From an uncultured Rikenellaceae bacterium (lineage in GTDB: Bacteria; Bacteroidota; Bacteroidia; Bacteroidales; Rikenellaceae), in contig CAMRBL010000013.1 in NCBI GenBank assembly GCA_947040435.1, positions 1 through 35,656 of the forward strand: a stretch of 35,656 bases of DNA, in the 5' to 3' direction. The notes under the pieces were generated by a model. It was not told the origin of the DNA. It saw only the letters and a list, made by a program, of their open reading frames with translations, and did no database searches. A program made the translations under genes and the position numbers. Positions 26,636 through 34,246 of this stretch are shown one piece after another; positions within the stretch are counted from its first letter, which is position 1, and the number at the start of each line of letters is the position of its first letter.

Positions 26636-27232
26636 ATGCTAAGAATAGGGGTAACAGGAGGGATTGGTAGCGGTAAAAGTATAGTATGTACTCTTTTCAA
26701 TAGGTTAGGAGCACCAGTTTATAACTCAGATGCAAGAGCAAAAGAGCTAACCAATAGTAGTCCGCAAATAATAGATGGAATAATAGAAATATTCGGAGAG
26801 CAATCCTATCTAAATGGAGTGTTACAACGTAAATATATAGCATCACAAGTATTCGCGGATTCAACTATATTAGCTAAATTGAATGGATTAATCCATCCAG
26901 TCATAGCAGAAGATTTTAATCTGTGGTGTCGCCAAATGGAGAGTGTCGGTGCTGTATATGTTATACTTGAAAGTGCCATACTATTTGAAAGTGGCTTTGC
27001 TTCTCATGTAGATGAAGTTATCTGTGTTTCAGCTCCCGTTCAGGTAAGAATAAGTAGGGTAGTGAATCGAGATTGTTTAACTAGTGAAGAGGTTCAATCT
27101 AGGATAAACAATCAACTTAGTGATATTGACAGGCGTTCTAGGTCTAAATATAACATAGTTAATGATGGTCATAGTCTCATTATGCCCCAAATAGTTAAAT
27201 TGAATGCTATCTTTGGAGATGAAAAAGTATAA
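26636..27232 (+). CDS. coaE: Dephospho-CoA kinase
   Basis: 198 residues, normal for the family. The N-terminus has the P-loop TGGIGSGKS (residues 7-15), followed by the family motif VYNSDARAKEL. The central segment contains HPVIAEDF and VYVILESAILFESGF, and the C-terminal part VNRDCLTSEEVQSRINNQLS matches the lid region of CoaE. It phosphorylates dephospho-CoA on the ribose 3'-OH, the last step of coenzyme A synthesis, in the cytoplasm. It overlaps the following folP start and leads a four-gene plus-strand operon. Confidence 0.96.
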   Translation: MLRIGVTGGIGSGKSIVCTLFNRLGAPVYNSDARAKELTNSSPQIIDGIIEIFGEQSYLNGVLQRKYIASQVFADSTILAKLNGLIHPVIAEDFNLWCRQMESVGAVYVILESAILFESGFASHVDEVICVSAPVQVRISRVVNRDCLTSEEVQSRINNQLSDIDRRSRSKYNIVNDGHSLIMPQIVKLNAIFGDEKV

Positions 27233-28049
27233 TACGTACCTAGATTTATCTAGCCCTAAGGTGATGACTATAATAAATGTCACCCCAGACTCTTTCTATG
27301 ATATAAGTAGGAAAAACAGTGTAGAGAATATTTCGCATGCAGTTCAAACAGCCATAGAGAGTGGTAGTGATGTTATCGACATCGGGGGCTACTCGTCTAG
27401 ACCAGGTGCAGAGGATGTTGCAGTACGAGAAGAGATTCGTCGTTTATCTAAGGGAGTTGAGTGCATTAGGCGAATTGATTCTACCATTCCGATCTCTATT
27501 GATACCTTTAGAGGGGAAGTTGCAAGATTTATAATTGAGAATTATGGTGAATGTATTATCAACGACATATCTTCAGGAGAGATTGACCCTACCATAATTG
27601 ATATTGCAGCAAACTACAACGTACCTTATATTGCGATGCATATGAGGTCAAATCCAAAAATGATGCAGAACTACACTCAATATGAAGACGTGGTTAGAGA
27701 GGTCAAGGAGTTTTTTAAGAGTAAGTTGTTAGATCTAAAAAGTAGAGGAGTTGACAATGTTATTATAGATCCTGGTTTTGGCTTTGCAAAAGATGCTGTA
27801 CAAAACTTCCAATTGGTTGATGGTTTGTCAACTCTTTCGGATTTGGGGTCCCGTATATTAGTAGGTATCTCTCGAAAGTCTATGATCTACAATACTATTG
27901 ACACCACTCCAGAAGATGCTCTTATCGGGACAACAGCACTACATTGGCAGCTTCTTGTAAATGGTGCAAATATATTGAGGGTACACGATACAAAAGAGGC
28001 CGTACAGGTCGTTAAGTTATATAATGGATATAAAAAAGCGTTAAAATAG
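27219..28049 (+). CDS. folP: Dihydropteroate synthase
   Basis: About 276 residues from ATG 27219 (MKKYNTYL). An in-frame ATG at 27204 adds five residues; either start overlaps the end of coaE (by 14 or 29 bp), suggesting translational coupling. Family signatures are VMTIINVTPDSFYD near the N-terminus, DVIDIGGYSSRPGAEDV, ISIDTFRGEVA, NDISSG, PYIAMHMR, IIDPGFGFAKD and ILVGISRKSMI. It joins the pterin pyrophosphate to p-aminobenzoate in folate synthesis and is the sulfonamide target. The gene directly downstream begins on the base after its TAG stop. Confidence 0.96.
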   Translation: MKKYNTYLDLSSPKVMTIINVTPDSFYDISRKNSVENISHAVQTAIESGSDVIDIGGYSSRPGAEDVAVREEIRRLSKGVECIRRIDSTIPISIDTFRGEVARFIIENYGECIINDISSGEIDPTIIDIAANYNVPYIAMHMRSNPKMMQNYTQYEDVVREVKEFFKSKLLDLKSRGVDNVIIDPGFGFAKDAVQNFQLVDGLSTLSDLGSRILVGISRKSMIYNTIDTTPEDALIGTTALHWQLLVNGANILRVHDTKEAVQVVKLYNGYKKALK

Positions 28050-28700
28050 ATGATAATTACAAAGAATATAAATAAAAGTTACGGTGAACTATCTGTATTA
28101 AAAGATGTTTCCTTGGAGATTAATCGAGGCGAGATTGTGTCAATAGTAGGAGCTAGTGGGGCGGGTAAAACCACTCTACTACAAATCATGGGTACACTCA
28201 GTAGGCCAGATAGTGGAACTATAGAGATTGCGGGTCAAAGAGTAGATAAACTCAATGATGCGACGTTATCTCATTTCCGTAATCAAAATATTGGTTTTGT
28301 TTTTCAATTCCATCACTTACTTCCTGAGTTCAATGCTCTTGAGAATGTATGTATTCCGGGTTATATCGCAAAAAGAGATCGATCTGAAGTTACAGCAAGA
28401 GCAAAAGAGTTACTTGAGTTATTAGATATGCAAGATCGTATGTACCATAAACCATCAGAGATGTCGGGAGGCGAGCAGCAGCGTATTGCGATTGCGAGAG
28501 CACTGATTAACTCCCCCTCTGTCATTCTTGCAGATGAGCCGTCGGGGAATTTGGATAGTAAAAATAGAGAAGATCTACACAAGTTATTTTTAACACTAAG
28601 GGATACTCTTGGTCAGACGATTGTTATTGTTACTCACGATACACTCTTGGCAGAAAAAACAGATAGGCAGATTGTCATGAAGGATGGTATTATTTTATAG
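28050..28700 (+). CDS. lolD: LolD-type ABC transporter ATPase
   Basis: 216 residues forming one complete nucleotide-binding domain: Walker [10 protein letters not shown] (about 34-42), Q-loop region [18 protein letters not shown] typical of LolD, signature [15 protein letters not shown] (about 138-152), Walker [12 protein letters not shown] and the switch VTHD. The LolD/MacB-type ATPase normally works with LolC/LolE-like permeases to release lipoproteins from the inner membrane. No permease gene lies in this window, so the partner must be encoded elsewhere. It abuts folP with no spacer. The assignment as LolD rather than another MacB-like ATPase rests on the FHHLLPEF motif and size. Confidence 0.88.
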   Translation: MIITKNINKSYGELSVLKDVSLEINRGEIVSIVGASGAGKTTLLQIMGTLSRPDSGTIEIAGQRVDKLNDATLSHFRNQNIGFVFQFHHLLPEFNALENVCIPGYIAKRDRSEVTARAKELLELLDMQDRMYHKPSEMSGGEQQRIAIARALINSPSVILADEPSGNLDSKNREDLHKLFLTLRDTLGQTIVIVTHDTLLAEKTDRQIVMKDGIIL

Positions 28701-28717
28701 ATTAATATTTTTATAAT

Positions 28718-29491
28718 ATGGATAAGTTAGAACTAAAAGAGTTACTAGACACTTTACACAATAAATATAATGACTCTAGTTTCATTGAGTCTGATCCTAT
28801 ATCTATACCTCATCGCTATGATTTGAAAGAAGATATTGAGATTAGTGGATTTCTGGCCTCAGTTATATCATGGGGAAATAGAAAAGCAATTGTAAATAGT
28901 TGTTGTAGGATGATGGATTTTATGGATAATTCGCCTTATGATTTTACGATTAATGCATCGGATAAAGAGTTAGATTCATTAAGTAGTTTTGTTCATCGAA
29001 CATTTAATGGAGCTGATTTTAGGACATTTATTCTTGCGATAAGGGGTATCTACATGGAGCATGGAGGTATTGGGAATTTATTTGAGCAGAAGTGGCTTGA
29101 GTACGAAGATATGCGTCCAGTACTATCTGACTTTAGAAAGGTATTTTTCGATTTAGATCATGAAAAGCGTAGTGAGAAGCATCTATCATCAATAGATAAG
29201 AAGTCAGCGTGTAAGAGGTTGAATATGTATATTAGGTGGATGGTTAGACGAGATTGTAATGGAGTTGATTTTGGTCTTTGGGATAAGATTCCGATGTCTG
29301 CATTATATATGCCTTTAGATGTTCATACGGCTAACGTTGGTAGGGAGCTAAACTTGCTTACTCGCCCTCAGAATGATTGGAGAGCAGTTGAGGAGCTTAC
29401 TCAGTCATTAAGAGAGTTTTCACCAGAAGATCCAGTAAAATATGATTATTCTCTATTTGGTGCAGGAATAAATAAAGAGTTTAAAATATAA
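28718..29491 (+). CDS. TIGR02757 (DUF2400) family protein, function unknown
   Basis: 257 residues, soluble, with no signal peptide. Recognisable family features are DPISIPHRY near residue 26, EISGFLASVISWGNRKAIV near 42, CKRLNMYIRWMVRRD near 164, IPMSALYMPLDVHTANVGRE near 189 and the C-terminal PEDPVKYDYSLFGAGINKE. The layout, helical with an R-W-M-V-R-R-D motif and a late Asp/His pair, recalls HhH-type DNA repair folds, but activity has not been established to my knowledge. It is the last gene of the coaE operon, 17 bp after lolD. A tandem repeat array begins 7 bp after its stop. Confidence 0.9.
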   Translation: MDKLELKELLDTLHNKYNDSSFIESDPISIPHRYDLKEDIEISGFLASVISWGNRKAIVNSCCRMMDFMDNSPYDFTINASDKELDSLSSFVHRTFNGADFRTFILAIRGIYMEHGGIGNLFEQKWLEYEDMRPVLSDFRKVFFDLDHEKRSEKHLSSIDKKSACKRLNMYIRWMVRRDCNGVDFGLWDKIPMSALYMPLDVHTANVGRELNLLTRPQNDWRAVEELTQSLREFSPEDPVKYDYSLFGAGINKEFKI

Positions 29492-29497
29492 CAAACT

Positions 29498-29724
29498 AAA
29501 AGTTCCCTGCGATCACGCAGTGCGGCCCGCATAGGGCAGTTCCGACAAACAAAATAAAAGTTCTCTGCGACCACGCAGTGCCGCCCGCATAGGGCAGTTC
29601 CGACAAACAAAATAAAAGTTCCCTGCGACCACGCAGTGCCGCCCGCATAGGGCAGTTCCGAAAATAAACTAAAAGTTCTCTGCGATCACGCAGTGCGGCC
29701 CGCATAGGGCAGTTCCGACAAACT
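29498..29724. repeat. Four tandem GC-rich hairpin-forming repeats (57-58-bp unit)
   Basis: Units start at 29498, 29556, 29614 and 29671 (periods 58, 58, 57). Each begins AAAAGTTC(C/T)CTGCG and ends CATAGGGCAGTTCCG; the 43-base core of unit 1 is about 67% G+C in an otherwise AT-rich window. Each core holds the hairpin CTGCG-loop-CGCAG, a second small hairpin TGCGGCCCGCA (weakened to TGCCGCCCGCA in units 2 and 3), and an outer CCCT/AGGG pairing. Units 1 and 4 share one variant pair (GATC, TGCGG) and units 2 and 3 the other (GACC, TGCCG). There are no unique spacers, so this is not a CRISPR array. Function unknown. Confidence 0.92.
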
Positions 29725-29745
29725 ATCACTCCTAACTAACAATAT

Positions 29746-29790
29746 GAAAAAAAAAGAGAGGAAACTATATTTAGTTTTCCTCTCTTTTTT
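29746..29790. terminator. Bidirectional terminator between convergent genes
   Basis: A-run plus GAGAGGAAACTA (left) and TAGTTTTCCTCTC plus T-run (right) form a long stem with one bulged base. With T's on either strand's exit side it can serve both the TIGR02757 gene on the plus strand and the DUF2795 gene, whose stop lies 2 bp away on the minus strand. Confidence 0.88.
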
Positions 29791-29792
29791 AT

Positions 29793-30014
29793 CTAGTACT
29801 CCTCTTCGTTGAAGAAAAAGTCCTCTTTACTAGGGTAGTCAGGCCAAATGTCCTCTATACTTTCATATACTTCACCATCATCCTCGATTTCATTTAGGTT
29901 TTCAATCACCTCTAAAGGAGATCCAGAACGTATTGCATAATCAATAAGTTCATCTTTTGTTGCAGGCCATGGTGCATCCTCAAGCTTCGAAGCCAATTCT
30001 AGTGTCCAATACAT
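29793..30014 (-). CDS. DUF2795-family small protein
   Basis: 73 residues, acidic, no signal peptide. It begins MYWTLELASKLEDAPWPATK and continues DELIDYAIRSGSPLEVIENL, then EDIWPDYPSKEDFFFNEEEY at the C-terminus. This nearly invariant small protein is, from memory, widespread in Bacteroidota and usually annotated DUF2795. The helical N-terminal part resembles the segment of DUF2795 thought to bind nucleic acid, but no function is established. It sits 51 bp after pduO, with its own candidate -7 box, and ends at the shared bidirectional terminator. Confidence 0.92.
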   Translation of the reverse strand: MYWTLELASKLEDAPWPATKDELIDYAIRSGSPLEVIENLNEIEDDGEVYESIEDIWPDYPSKEDFFFNEEEY

Positions 30015-30047
30015 ATCTTAAATTATTAAAGTGTTTTATTTAATTTG

Positions 30048-30055
30048 CAAAAGTA
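30048..30055 (-). promoter_or_regulatory. Candidate -7 box for the DUF2795 gene
   Basis: Read on the minus strand the sequence is TACTTTTG, matching TAnnTTTG, 33 bp before the start codon in the 51-bp gap after pduO. No clear -33 TTG is seen, so support is partial. Confidence 0.45.
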
Positions 30056-30065
30056 TATTAAATTT

Positions 30066-30626
30066 TTATTTTTCTACTATCCAGAGCTCTTCTTTTATCT
30101 GAAAAATAACATTTAATTTACGACCTAATACATAAAGGTAGTCTGATAGTCTATTTAAATAAACTATTGCACTTTCCGATATAGGGAATTCTGCTGCCGC
30201 ACTGACAGCTCTCCGTTCAGCTCTTCTGCATACAGTTCTGCATACATGAGAAAGTGAGATTAATACATGTCCTCCAGGAATTGTAAATTTTTCTATTGGA
30301 GTCAGAGAGTTTTCTATTGTATCTATTCTGCTTTCGATATAATTAATTGTTTTATCACTTATATCGGCTACTTTTTTTTCCATAGAAGTATCAATAGCTA
30401 GCAGAGCCGATAGCGACATTAGTGTGCTCAGCGAAATAGTTAAGTCCTTTTGGAATTCGTCTAAATTACTCTCCGACAGAGCCATTTTATCTCTCAATAG
30501 GGCTATATTTGCCATTAGTTCATCTACGGTTCCATACGCTTCAACTCTAACATCATCTTTAGTAGTTCGTTTTCCTCCAATCAAAGAAGTCGTCCCTTTG
30601 TCCCCAGTTTTAGTGTAAACTTTCAT
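30066..30626 (-). CDS. pduO: PduO-type ATP:cob(I)alamin adenosyltransferase
   Basis: 186 residues, typical for the PduO/MMAB family. The N-terminal motif TKTGDKGTTSLIGGKRTTKD and VEAYGTVDELMANIAL form the ATP-binding region. The C-terminal helices contain HVCRTVCRRAERRAVSA and YLNRLSDYLYVLGR, with the arginines and Asn/Asp residues conserved in this family. It transfers the adenosyl group of ATP to cob(I)alamin to make coenzyme B12, probably for methylmalonyl-CoA mutase or similar enzymes, none of which is in the window. It starts 5 bp after the shortened methyltransferase-like gene and is likely co-transcribed with it. Confidence 0.93.
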   Translation of the reverse strand: MKVYTKTGDKGTTSLIGGKRTTKDDVRVEAYGTVDELMANIALLRDKMALSESNLDEFQKDLTISLSTLMSLSALLAIDTSMEKKVADISDKTINYIESRIDTIENSLTPIEKFTIPGGHVLISLSHVCRTVCRRAERRAVSAAAEFPISESAIVYLNRLSDYLYVLGRKLNVIFQIKEELWIVEK

Positions 30627-30631
30627 AGTAA

Positions 30632-31159
30632 TTATAATTTAAAGTGTTGTATCGGTAACTTATTATCACAATAAAAAAGCATAAAACGTCGATTGTCAAT
30701 AGTTAAGTATTTATCACTATTTATGTGTTTAGTACACATTTTAAGTCGTTTTTTATTACTTCTAGGGTGTATTACTACAACAGGTATGCCAGAGTTAAGT
30801 GCCCTCTCTAATATTTCATCAATTTGGTGTGTCTCTACGCTATCAGATATTATTACTATACTATGTTCACTCTCTGGGTTAAAATGATTACTATTATTAA
30901 AGATAAAAAAAGTACTATATGAGCAGTGTGTACAGAGGTTCTGGAGCTGTCTTGACGATCTATGGTCACATGCCTCAGCTCTAAGAGCGTTGTATAGTTC
31001 TCTATTTTGCGAAGCGAACTTGTACTTCATAAATACTTTACGTATTATATCGTATACAAATGGAGAGTGTACCCCATGCCCCCTAAAGTGCTTTATTCTT
31101 AGCGTACTTTCGGTGTATAGTATAGCTCTAGCAGCTTTATTTTTTATCTTTAAATACAT
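30632..31159 (-). CDS. Shortened, possibly degenerate SAM-methyltransferase-like protein
   Basis: 175 residues. The N-terminal part carries RIKHFRGHGVHSPFVYDII, the signature start of a Bacteroidota family of about 220-250-residue class I methyltransferase-like proteins. The end, YLTIDNRRFMLFYCDNKLPI plus QHFKL, also fits the C-terminus of that family. The middle, where the glycine-rich SAM-binding loop should be, is short and reads LQNLCTHCSYSTFFIFNN with no DxGxGxG-like motif. It may be a non-catalytic relict that is still translated, since the frame is intact, or a divergent member with another role. It lies 16 bp after the flavoprotein gene and 5 bp before pduO. Confidence 0.6.
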   Translation of the reverse strand: MYLKIKNKAARAILYTESTLRIKHFRGHGVHSPFVYDIIRKVFMKYKFASQNRELYNALRAEACDHRSSRQLQNLCTHCSYSTFFIFNNSNHFNPESEHSIVIISDSVETHQIDEILERALNSGIPVVVIHPRSNKKRLKMCTKHINSDKYLTIDNRRFMLFYCDNKLPIQHFKL

Positions 31160-31175
31160 AAATTCATCTAAAAGT

Positions 31176-32438
31176 TTACTCTCCTAAAAGTTGTCCAGCT
31201 AATGCTCCTGTTGAGAATGCCACTTGTAGGTTGTATCCCCCCGTATCGGCATCAATATCGAGTACTTCACCTGCAAAGTATAATCCTTTTACAATTTTAG
31301 ATTGGAGTGTATTTTGGTCAACATCATTAACGTCAACTCCGCCAGCAGTAACAATAGCCTCTTCAAATGGTCTATAATCAGTAATATTGATTCTAAAACA
31401 CTTTAGTTGCGCTATTAATCTAGTAATGTCTGAATCTTGAATATCTTCAAGTTTCGTCATTATAGGGATGTTTATGCCCTTAGCAATTGGTTCAACGAGT
31501 AGCTTCGGAAGGAGTTTTCTTAGCAATTCGTGGAACTTTGCAACAGGAGGTAGTTCCGCTATTTCGCGTTGAATTCTCGCCTCTATCACCTCTTCAGTTA
31601 GAGCAGATTTAAGGTCAATTTTAAGTTCGACACTTTTTTCATCGATAATTGCATCAACCGCGTCACGGCTCAATTTTAATATCACTGCTCCTTCAATACC
31701 TCTAGCAGAGAATTGTACTTCACCGAATTCCGTTCTGACCTCTTCGCCGTCAATAACAAGAGCAACGCTTACGTTCTTTAGCCACACACCGTCAAGTGAT
31801 TTTGCTTGTTCGTGTTTGAACTCCAGAGGGACTAACGAAGGTCTTATCTCCTCAATTTTATGTCCCAAGTCATATGCGAATTTGTATCCGTCCCCAGTTG
31901 ACCCAGTAGCAGGATACGATACCCCTCCAGTACAAACAATCACATTACTACACTCTTCACGTCTAGTGTATCCTCTTTTGTTTACTACTTCGACCCCAAT
32001 GACACGGTTTGCGACAGTTGTAATTTTAGAAACTCGAGTAAAACACTGAATTTCGACCCCTTTATCTTTATTCCAATATACGAGAGCATCAGATATATCC
32101 CAAGCTTTTCCGCTCGTAGGGAATACCCTTTCGCCTCTTTCTATTGTCAGGTCGACTTTACATCTTTTAAAAAACCCTAATAAGTCATTATTATCAAATG
32201 CTTTGTATGATGTTCTAAAGAACTCTGCATTTGTTTTAATCTTAGAAAGGAACTCTTCAGTCTCTTTCATATTAGTTAGATTACATTTACCTTTTCCTGT
32301 GATGCAAATTTTGCGACCAGGTTTTTCCATTTTTTCGAGTAGTAAAACACTCTTTCCGTCTCGTGCGGCAACACCTGCGGCCATTAGACCTGCAGCGCCT
32401 GCACCTATTACAATTACGTCGTACACAATAAATTTCAA
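31176..32438 (-). CDS. HI0933-family NAD(P)/FAD-dependent oxidoreductase (YhiN/BaiN-like)
   Basis: 420 residues, usual length for the family. The N-terminal Rossmann motif is VIVIGAGAAGLMAAGVAARD (residues 9-28), followed by the family-specific EKPGRKICITGKGKCNLTN. Other landmarks are VIVCTGGVSYPATGSTGDGY, VQFSARGIEGAVILKLS and the C-terminal FAD site GLYFAGEVLDIDADTGGYNL plus QVAFSTGALAG. Members are cytoplasmic flavoproteins; the physiological substrate is uncertain (some relatives act in bile-acid or fumarate-type reductions). It is the first gene of a minus-strand cluster with the methyltransferase-like gene and pduO. A TATCTTTG box lies 11 bp upstream of its start. Confidence 0.93.
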   Translation of the reverse strand: MKFIVYDVIVIGAGAAGLMAAGVAARDGKSVLLLEKMEKPGRKICITGKGKCNLTNMKETEEFLSKIKTNAEFFRTSYKAFDNNDLLGFFKRCKVDLTIERGERVFPTSGKAWDISDALVYWNKDKGVEIQCFTRVSKITTVANRVIGVEVVNKRGYTRREECSNVIVCTGGVSYPATGSTGDGYKFAYDLGHKIEEIRPSLVPLEFKHEQAKSLDGVWLKNVSVALVIDGEEVRTEFGEVQFSARGIEGAVILKLSRDAVDAIIDEKSVELKIDLKSALTEEVIEARIQREIAELPPVAKFHELLRKLLPKLLVEPIAKGINIPIMTKLEDIQDSDITRLIAQLKCFRINITDYRPFEEAIVTAGGVDVNDVDQNTLQSKIVKGLYFAGEVLDIDADTGGYNLQVAFSTGALAGQLLGE

Positions 32439-32448
32439 TTATTTTTTA

Positions 32449-32456
32449 CAAAGATA
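32449..32456 (-). promoter_or_regulatory. Candidate -7 box for the HI0933-family gene
   Basis: On the minus strand this reads TATCTTTG, an exact -7 consensus, 10 bp before the ATG at 32438. No obvious -33 TTG is found. A very short or leaderless transcript would result. Confidence 0.5.
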
Positions 32457-32478
32457 CACTAATTGATAGAATTTTGAC

Positions 32479-32486
32479 TATTTTTG
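32479..32486 (+). promoter_or_regulatory. Candidate -7 box for nusB
   Basis: TATTTTTG matches TAnnTTTG 34 bp before the nusB start. TTG at 32463-32465 is too close (13 bases) to be an ideal -33 element. It is divergent from the minus-strand box at 32449-32456. Confidence 0.45.
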
Positions 32487-32520
32487 TGGTCGAAAAAGAT
32501 TATAAAGTTCTATTCAAATT

Positions 32521-33459
32521 ATGTTAAGCCGAAGATTATTAAGGATTAAAGTCGTAAAGACACTCTATGCGCACTTTAGATCAGAGTCAGATTCATTGAT
32601 AGGTACCGAAAGAAACCTAGTCAATAGTGTAAATAAGACATACGATCTCTACCATCAAATGCTATCTTTGGTTACAGAGGTGGCTAAGTATGCAGAAGAG
32701 AGAGTTGAGTTGGGAAAGAAAAAAAGACTTCCAACGCCAGAGGATTTAAATCCCAATATGAAATTTATAGATAACGCTCTGATAACACAGCTGAAATGCA
32801 GTGAAGATTTGAACGATTATTTATCAAGATATTCATTGGGTTGGATCAAGTTTCCAGAGTTAATTAAGAGTTTGTATAGCTCAATGATTGAGGCAGATTT
32901 CTATAAAGCTTACATGGATAGTGCTGAGAAATCGTACAAGTTAGATGTTCAATTCGTCAAGGATTTTTATCTTAATTTAGTAGAAGATAATGAACTACTT
33001 GAAGATATTCTTGAAGAGCAGTCTATTCTATGGTGTGACGATTTAGATTTCTCGTTGATTATGGTTATCAAAACGTTTAGTTTGTGTAAAGTTAATCAAG
33101 GTGAAATTCCGCTTCTTCCTAAGTATAAGAATTATGAAGATGAAGAGTTTGCAAAAGTTCTATTCAGAAAAGCGCTAGTTAACAATAAGGAGTATTTTGA
33201 ATATATTGAGAAATACACTCAAAATTGGGATTTCGATAGGATTGCATATCTAGATACTATAATAATGGATGTTGCAATGGCAGAGATTTTAGCTTTTCCG
33301 TCTATTCCCGTTAAGGTTTCACTAGATGAGTATATTGAGATATCGAAATATTATAGTACCCCAGGCAGTAGTGTGTTTATTAATGGTGTTCTTGATAAGA
33401 TTGTGACAGCTCTAAATGGTGAGTCAAAGATTGTAAAGGTCGGAAGAGGAATATTATAG
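32521..33459 (+). CDS. nusB: NusB-family transcription antitermination factor (long Bacteroidota form)
   Basis: 312 residues, about twice the length of the E. coli protein, which is usual for Bacteroidota NusB. It begins MLSRRLLRIKVVKTLYAHF. A long N-terminal helical extension includes KKKRLPTPEDLNPN near residue 75. The NusB core occupies the last ~130 residues: FRKALVNNKEYFEYIEKYTQ-type helix, NWDFDRIAYLDTIIMDVAMA, EILAFPSIPVKVSLDEYIEI and the terminal signature STPGSSVFINGVLDKIV. It binds boxA RNA with ribosomal protein S10 during rRNA transcription. It is followed by a terminator and then the DUF1573-yajC pair, an order I recall as common in the phylum. Confidence 0.94.
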   Translation: MLSRRLLRIKVVKTLYAHFRSESDSLIGTERNLVNSVNKTYDLYHQMLSLVTEVAKYAEERVELGKKKRLPTPEDLNPNMKFIDNALITQLKCSEDLNDYLSRYSLGWIKFPELIKSLYSSMIEADFYKAYMDSAEKSYKLDVQFVKDFYLNLVEDNELLEDILEEQSILWCDDLDFSLIMVIKTFSLCKVNQGEIPLLPKYKNYEDEEFAKVLFRKALVNNKEYFEYIEKYTQNWDFDRIAYLDTIIMDVAMAEILAFPSIPVKVSLDEYIEISKYYSTPGSSVFINGVLDKIVTALNGESKIVKVGRGIL

Positions 33460-33477
33460 GTATTTAAGATATTTAAG

Positions 33478-33525
33478 AGCCAATTTAGATTAATATATAT
33501 ATATTATCTAAGTTGGCTTTTTTTT
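33478..33525 (+). terminator. Intrinsic terminator after nusB
   Basis: AGCCAATTTAGA (33478-33489) pairs with TCTAAGTTGGCT (33507-33518) with one G-T pair; the inner TA-rich part (33491-33506) is itself palindromic, so the stem is long. A run of eight T's follows. Confidence 0.88.
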
Positions 33526-33631
33526 ATATCACTATCAACGATTAAGTAGTTTGAGTTTTGGATTTGGGCAAATATTCTAGCTGTTTGCACTCCAGAATTC
33601 GATTTTATAAATGATATTTATATTTTGTGAA

Positions 33632-34057
33632 ATGAGAGTTCTATTAGTTACTATACTATCAATGTTACTATTTTCTTGCATGACAACAAGAAAGAAAGAT
33701 GGAGATAAGGTATCACCTTTTAAGGGAAAAGTGTTGTGTATTCATCCCGACTCTACGCCTCTAATCGACACTATTGATTTTGGTCGTATAAGTATGGGAG
33801 AGATGGTTGAGCAAACAATCCGTATAAAAAATAGTTCCATTGAAAAACCTTTGGTTCTGTTGAGTCATGACACAAATTGTGGTTGTACGACACTTGACTA
33901 TGATAAAAAGCCTATAGTTCCAAGTAGCTATAAGGATGTTACATTCACGTTTAATTCAAAGTTTGCAGATGGAGGCAGACAGTTGAAACTAGTTAAGATA
34001 TATAGCTCCTTTATGAAAAAGCCGTTTAAATTCTATGTAATGGCTCAAGTAGATTAG
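33632..34057 (+). CDS. DUF1573-domain lipoprotein
   Basis: 141 residues from ATG 33632 (MRVLLVTILSMLLFSC). The in-frame ATG at 33611 adds seven residues that do not look like part of a signal peptide, so the downstream start is preferred. The lipobox Cys is residue 16. The mature part has the DUF1573 Ig-like pattern: IDTIDFGRISMGEMVEQTIR, IKNSSIEKPLVLLSHDTNCG then CTT, and VTFTFNSKFADGGRQLKLV. The NCGCT motif is the family hallmark. The function of DUF1573 is unknown; it is an ASPM-SPD-2-Hydin-like beta domain in Bacteroidota envelope proteins. It lies between nusB and yajC. Confidence 0.9.
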   Translation: MRVLLVTILSMLLFSCMTTRKKDGDKVSPFKGKVLCIHPDSTPLIDTIDFGRISMGEMVEQTIRIKNSSIEKPLVLLSHDTNCGCTTLDYDKKPIVPSSYKDVTFTFNSKFADGGRQLKLVKIYSSFMKKPFKFYVMAQVD

Positions 34058-34066
34058 GAAACTGAA

Positions 34067-34109
34067 GTTTTCAAATTTAATTGAAAACCTTGGTTTTATT
34101 TTTTTGTCT
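34067..34109 (+). terminator. Weak terminator after the DUF1573 gene
   Basis: GTTTTCAA (34067-34074), loop ATTTAA and TTGAAAAC (34081-34088) form a perfect 8-bp AT-rich stem, with a T-rich run shortly after. A second small hairpin, GACTAAA/TTTAGTC, lies at 34118-34134. Either may only be partial terminators. Confidence 0.5.
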
Positions 34110-34141
34110 ACAAAAACGACTAAATTTTTTAGTCAATAGAG

Positions 34142-34171
34142 TTGTTAATTGCATACAAAAATATATCTTTG
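34142..34171 (+). promoter_or_regulatory. Consensus Bacteroidota promoter of yajC
   Basis: TTG at 34142-34144, a 19-base spacer and TATCTTTG at 34164-34171 fit the sigma-ABfr consensus. The leader to the yajC start would be about 70 bases, rich in A and T. Confidence 0.8.
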
Positions 34172-34246
34172 TAGTGAGATGTATAATATATGGCTCAAAT
34201 ATTTTTCGAATCAATTTATAAATGTGTAATATAAAAAATTAAAAAA

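Noticed and set aside
29498-29724. Possible CRISPR array
   Set aside because: Units are contiguous with nearly identical sequence throughout; there are no unique spacers and no cas genes nearby.
29496-29729. 77-codon minus-strand frame across the tandem repeats, with an apparently repetitive peptide
   Set aside because: The repeat period (58, 58, 57) is not a multiple of three, so the peptide reads the same DNA in different frames; it is a by-product of a stop-poor GC-rich repeat.
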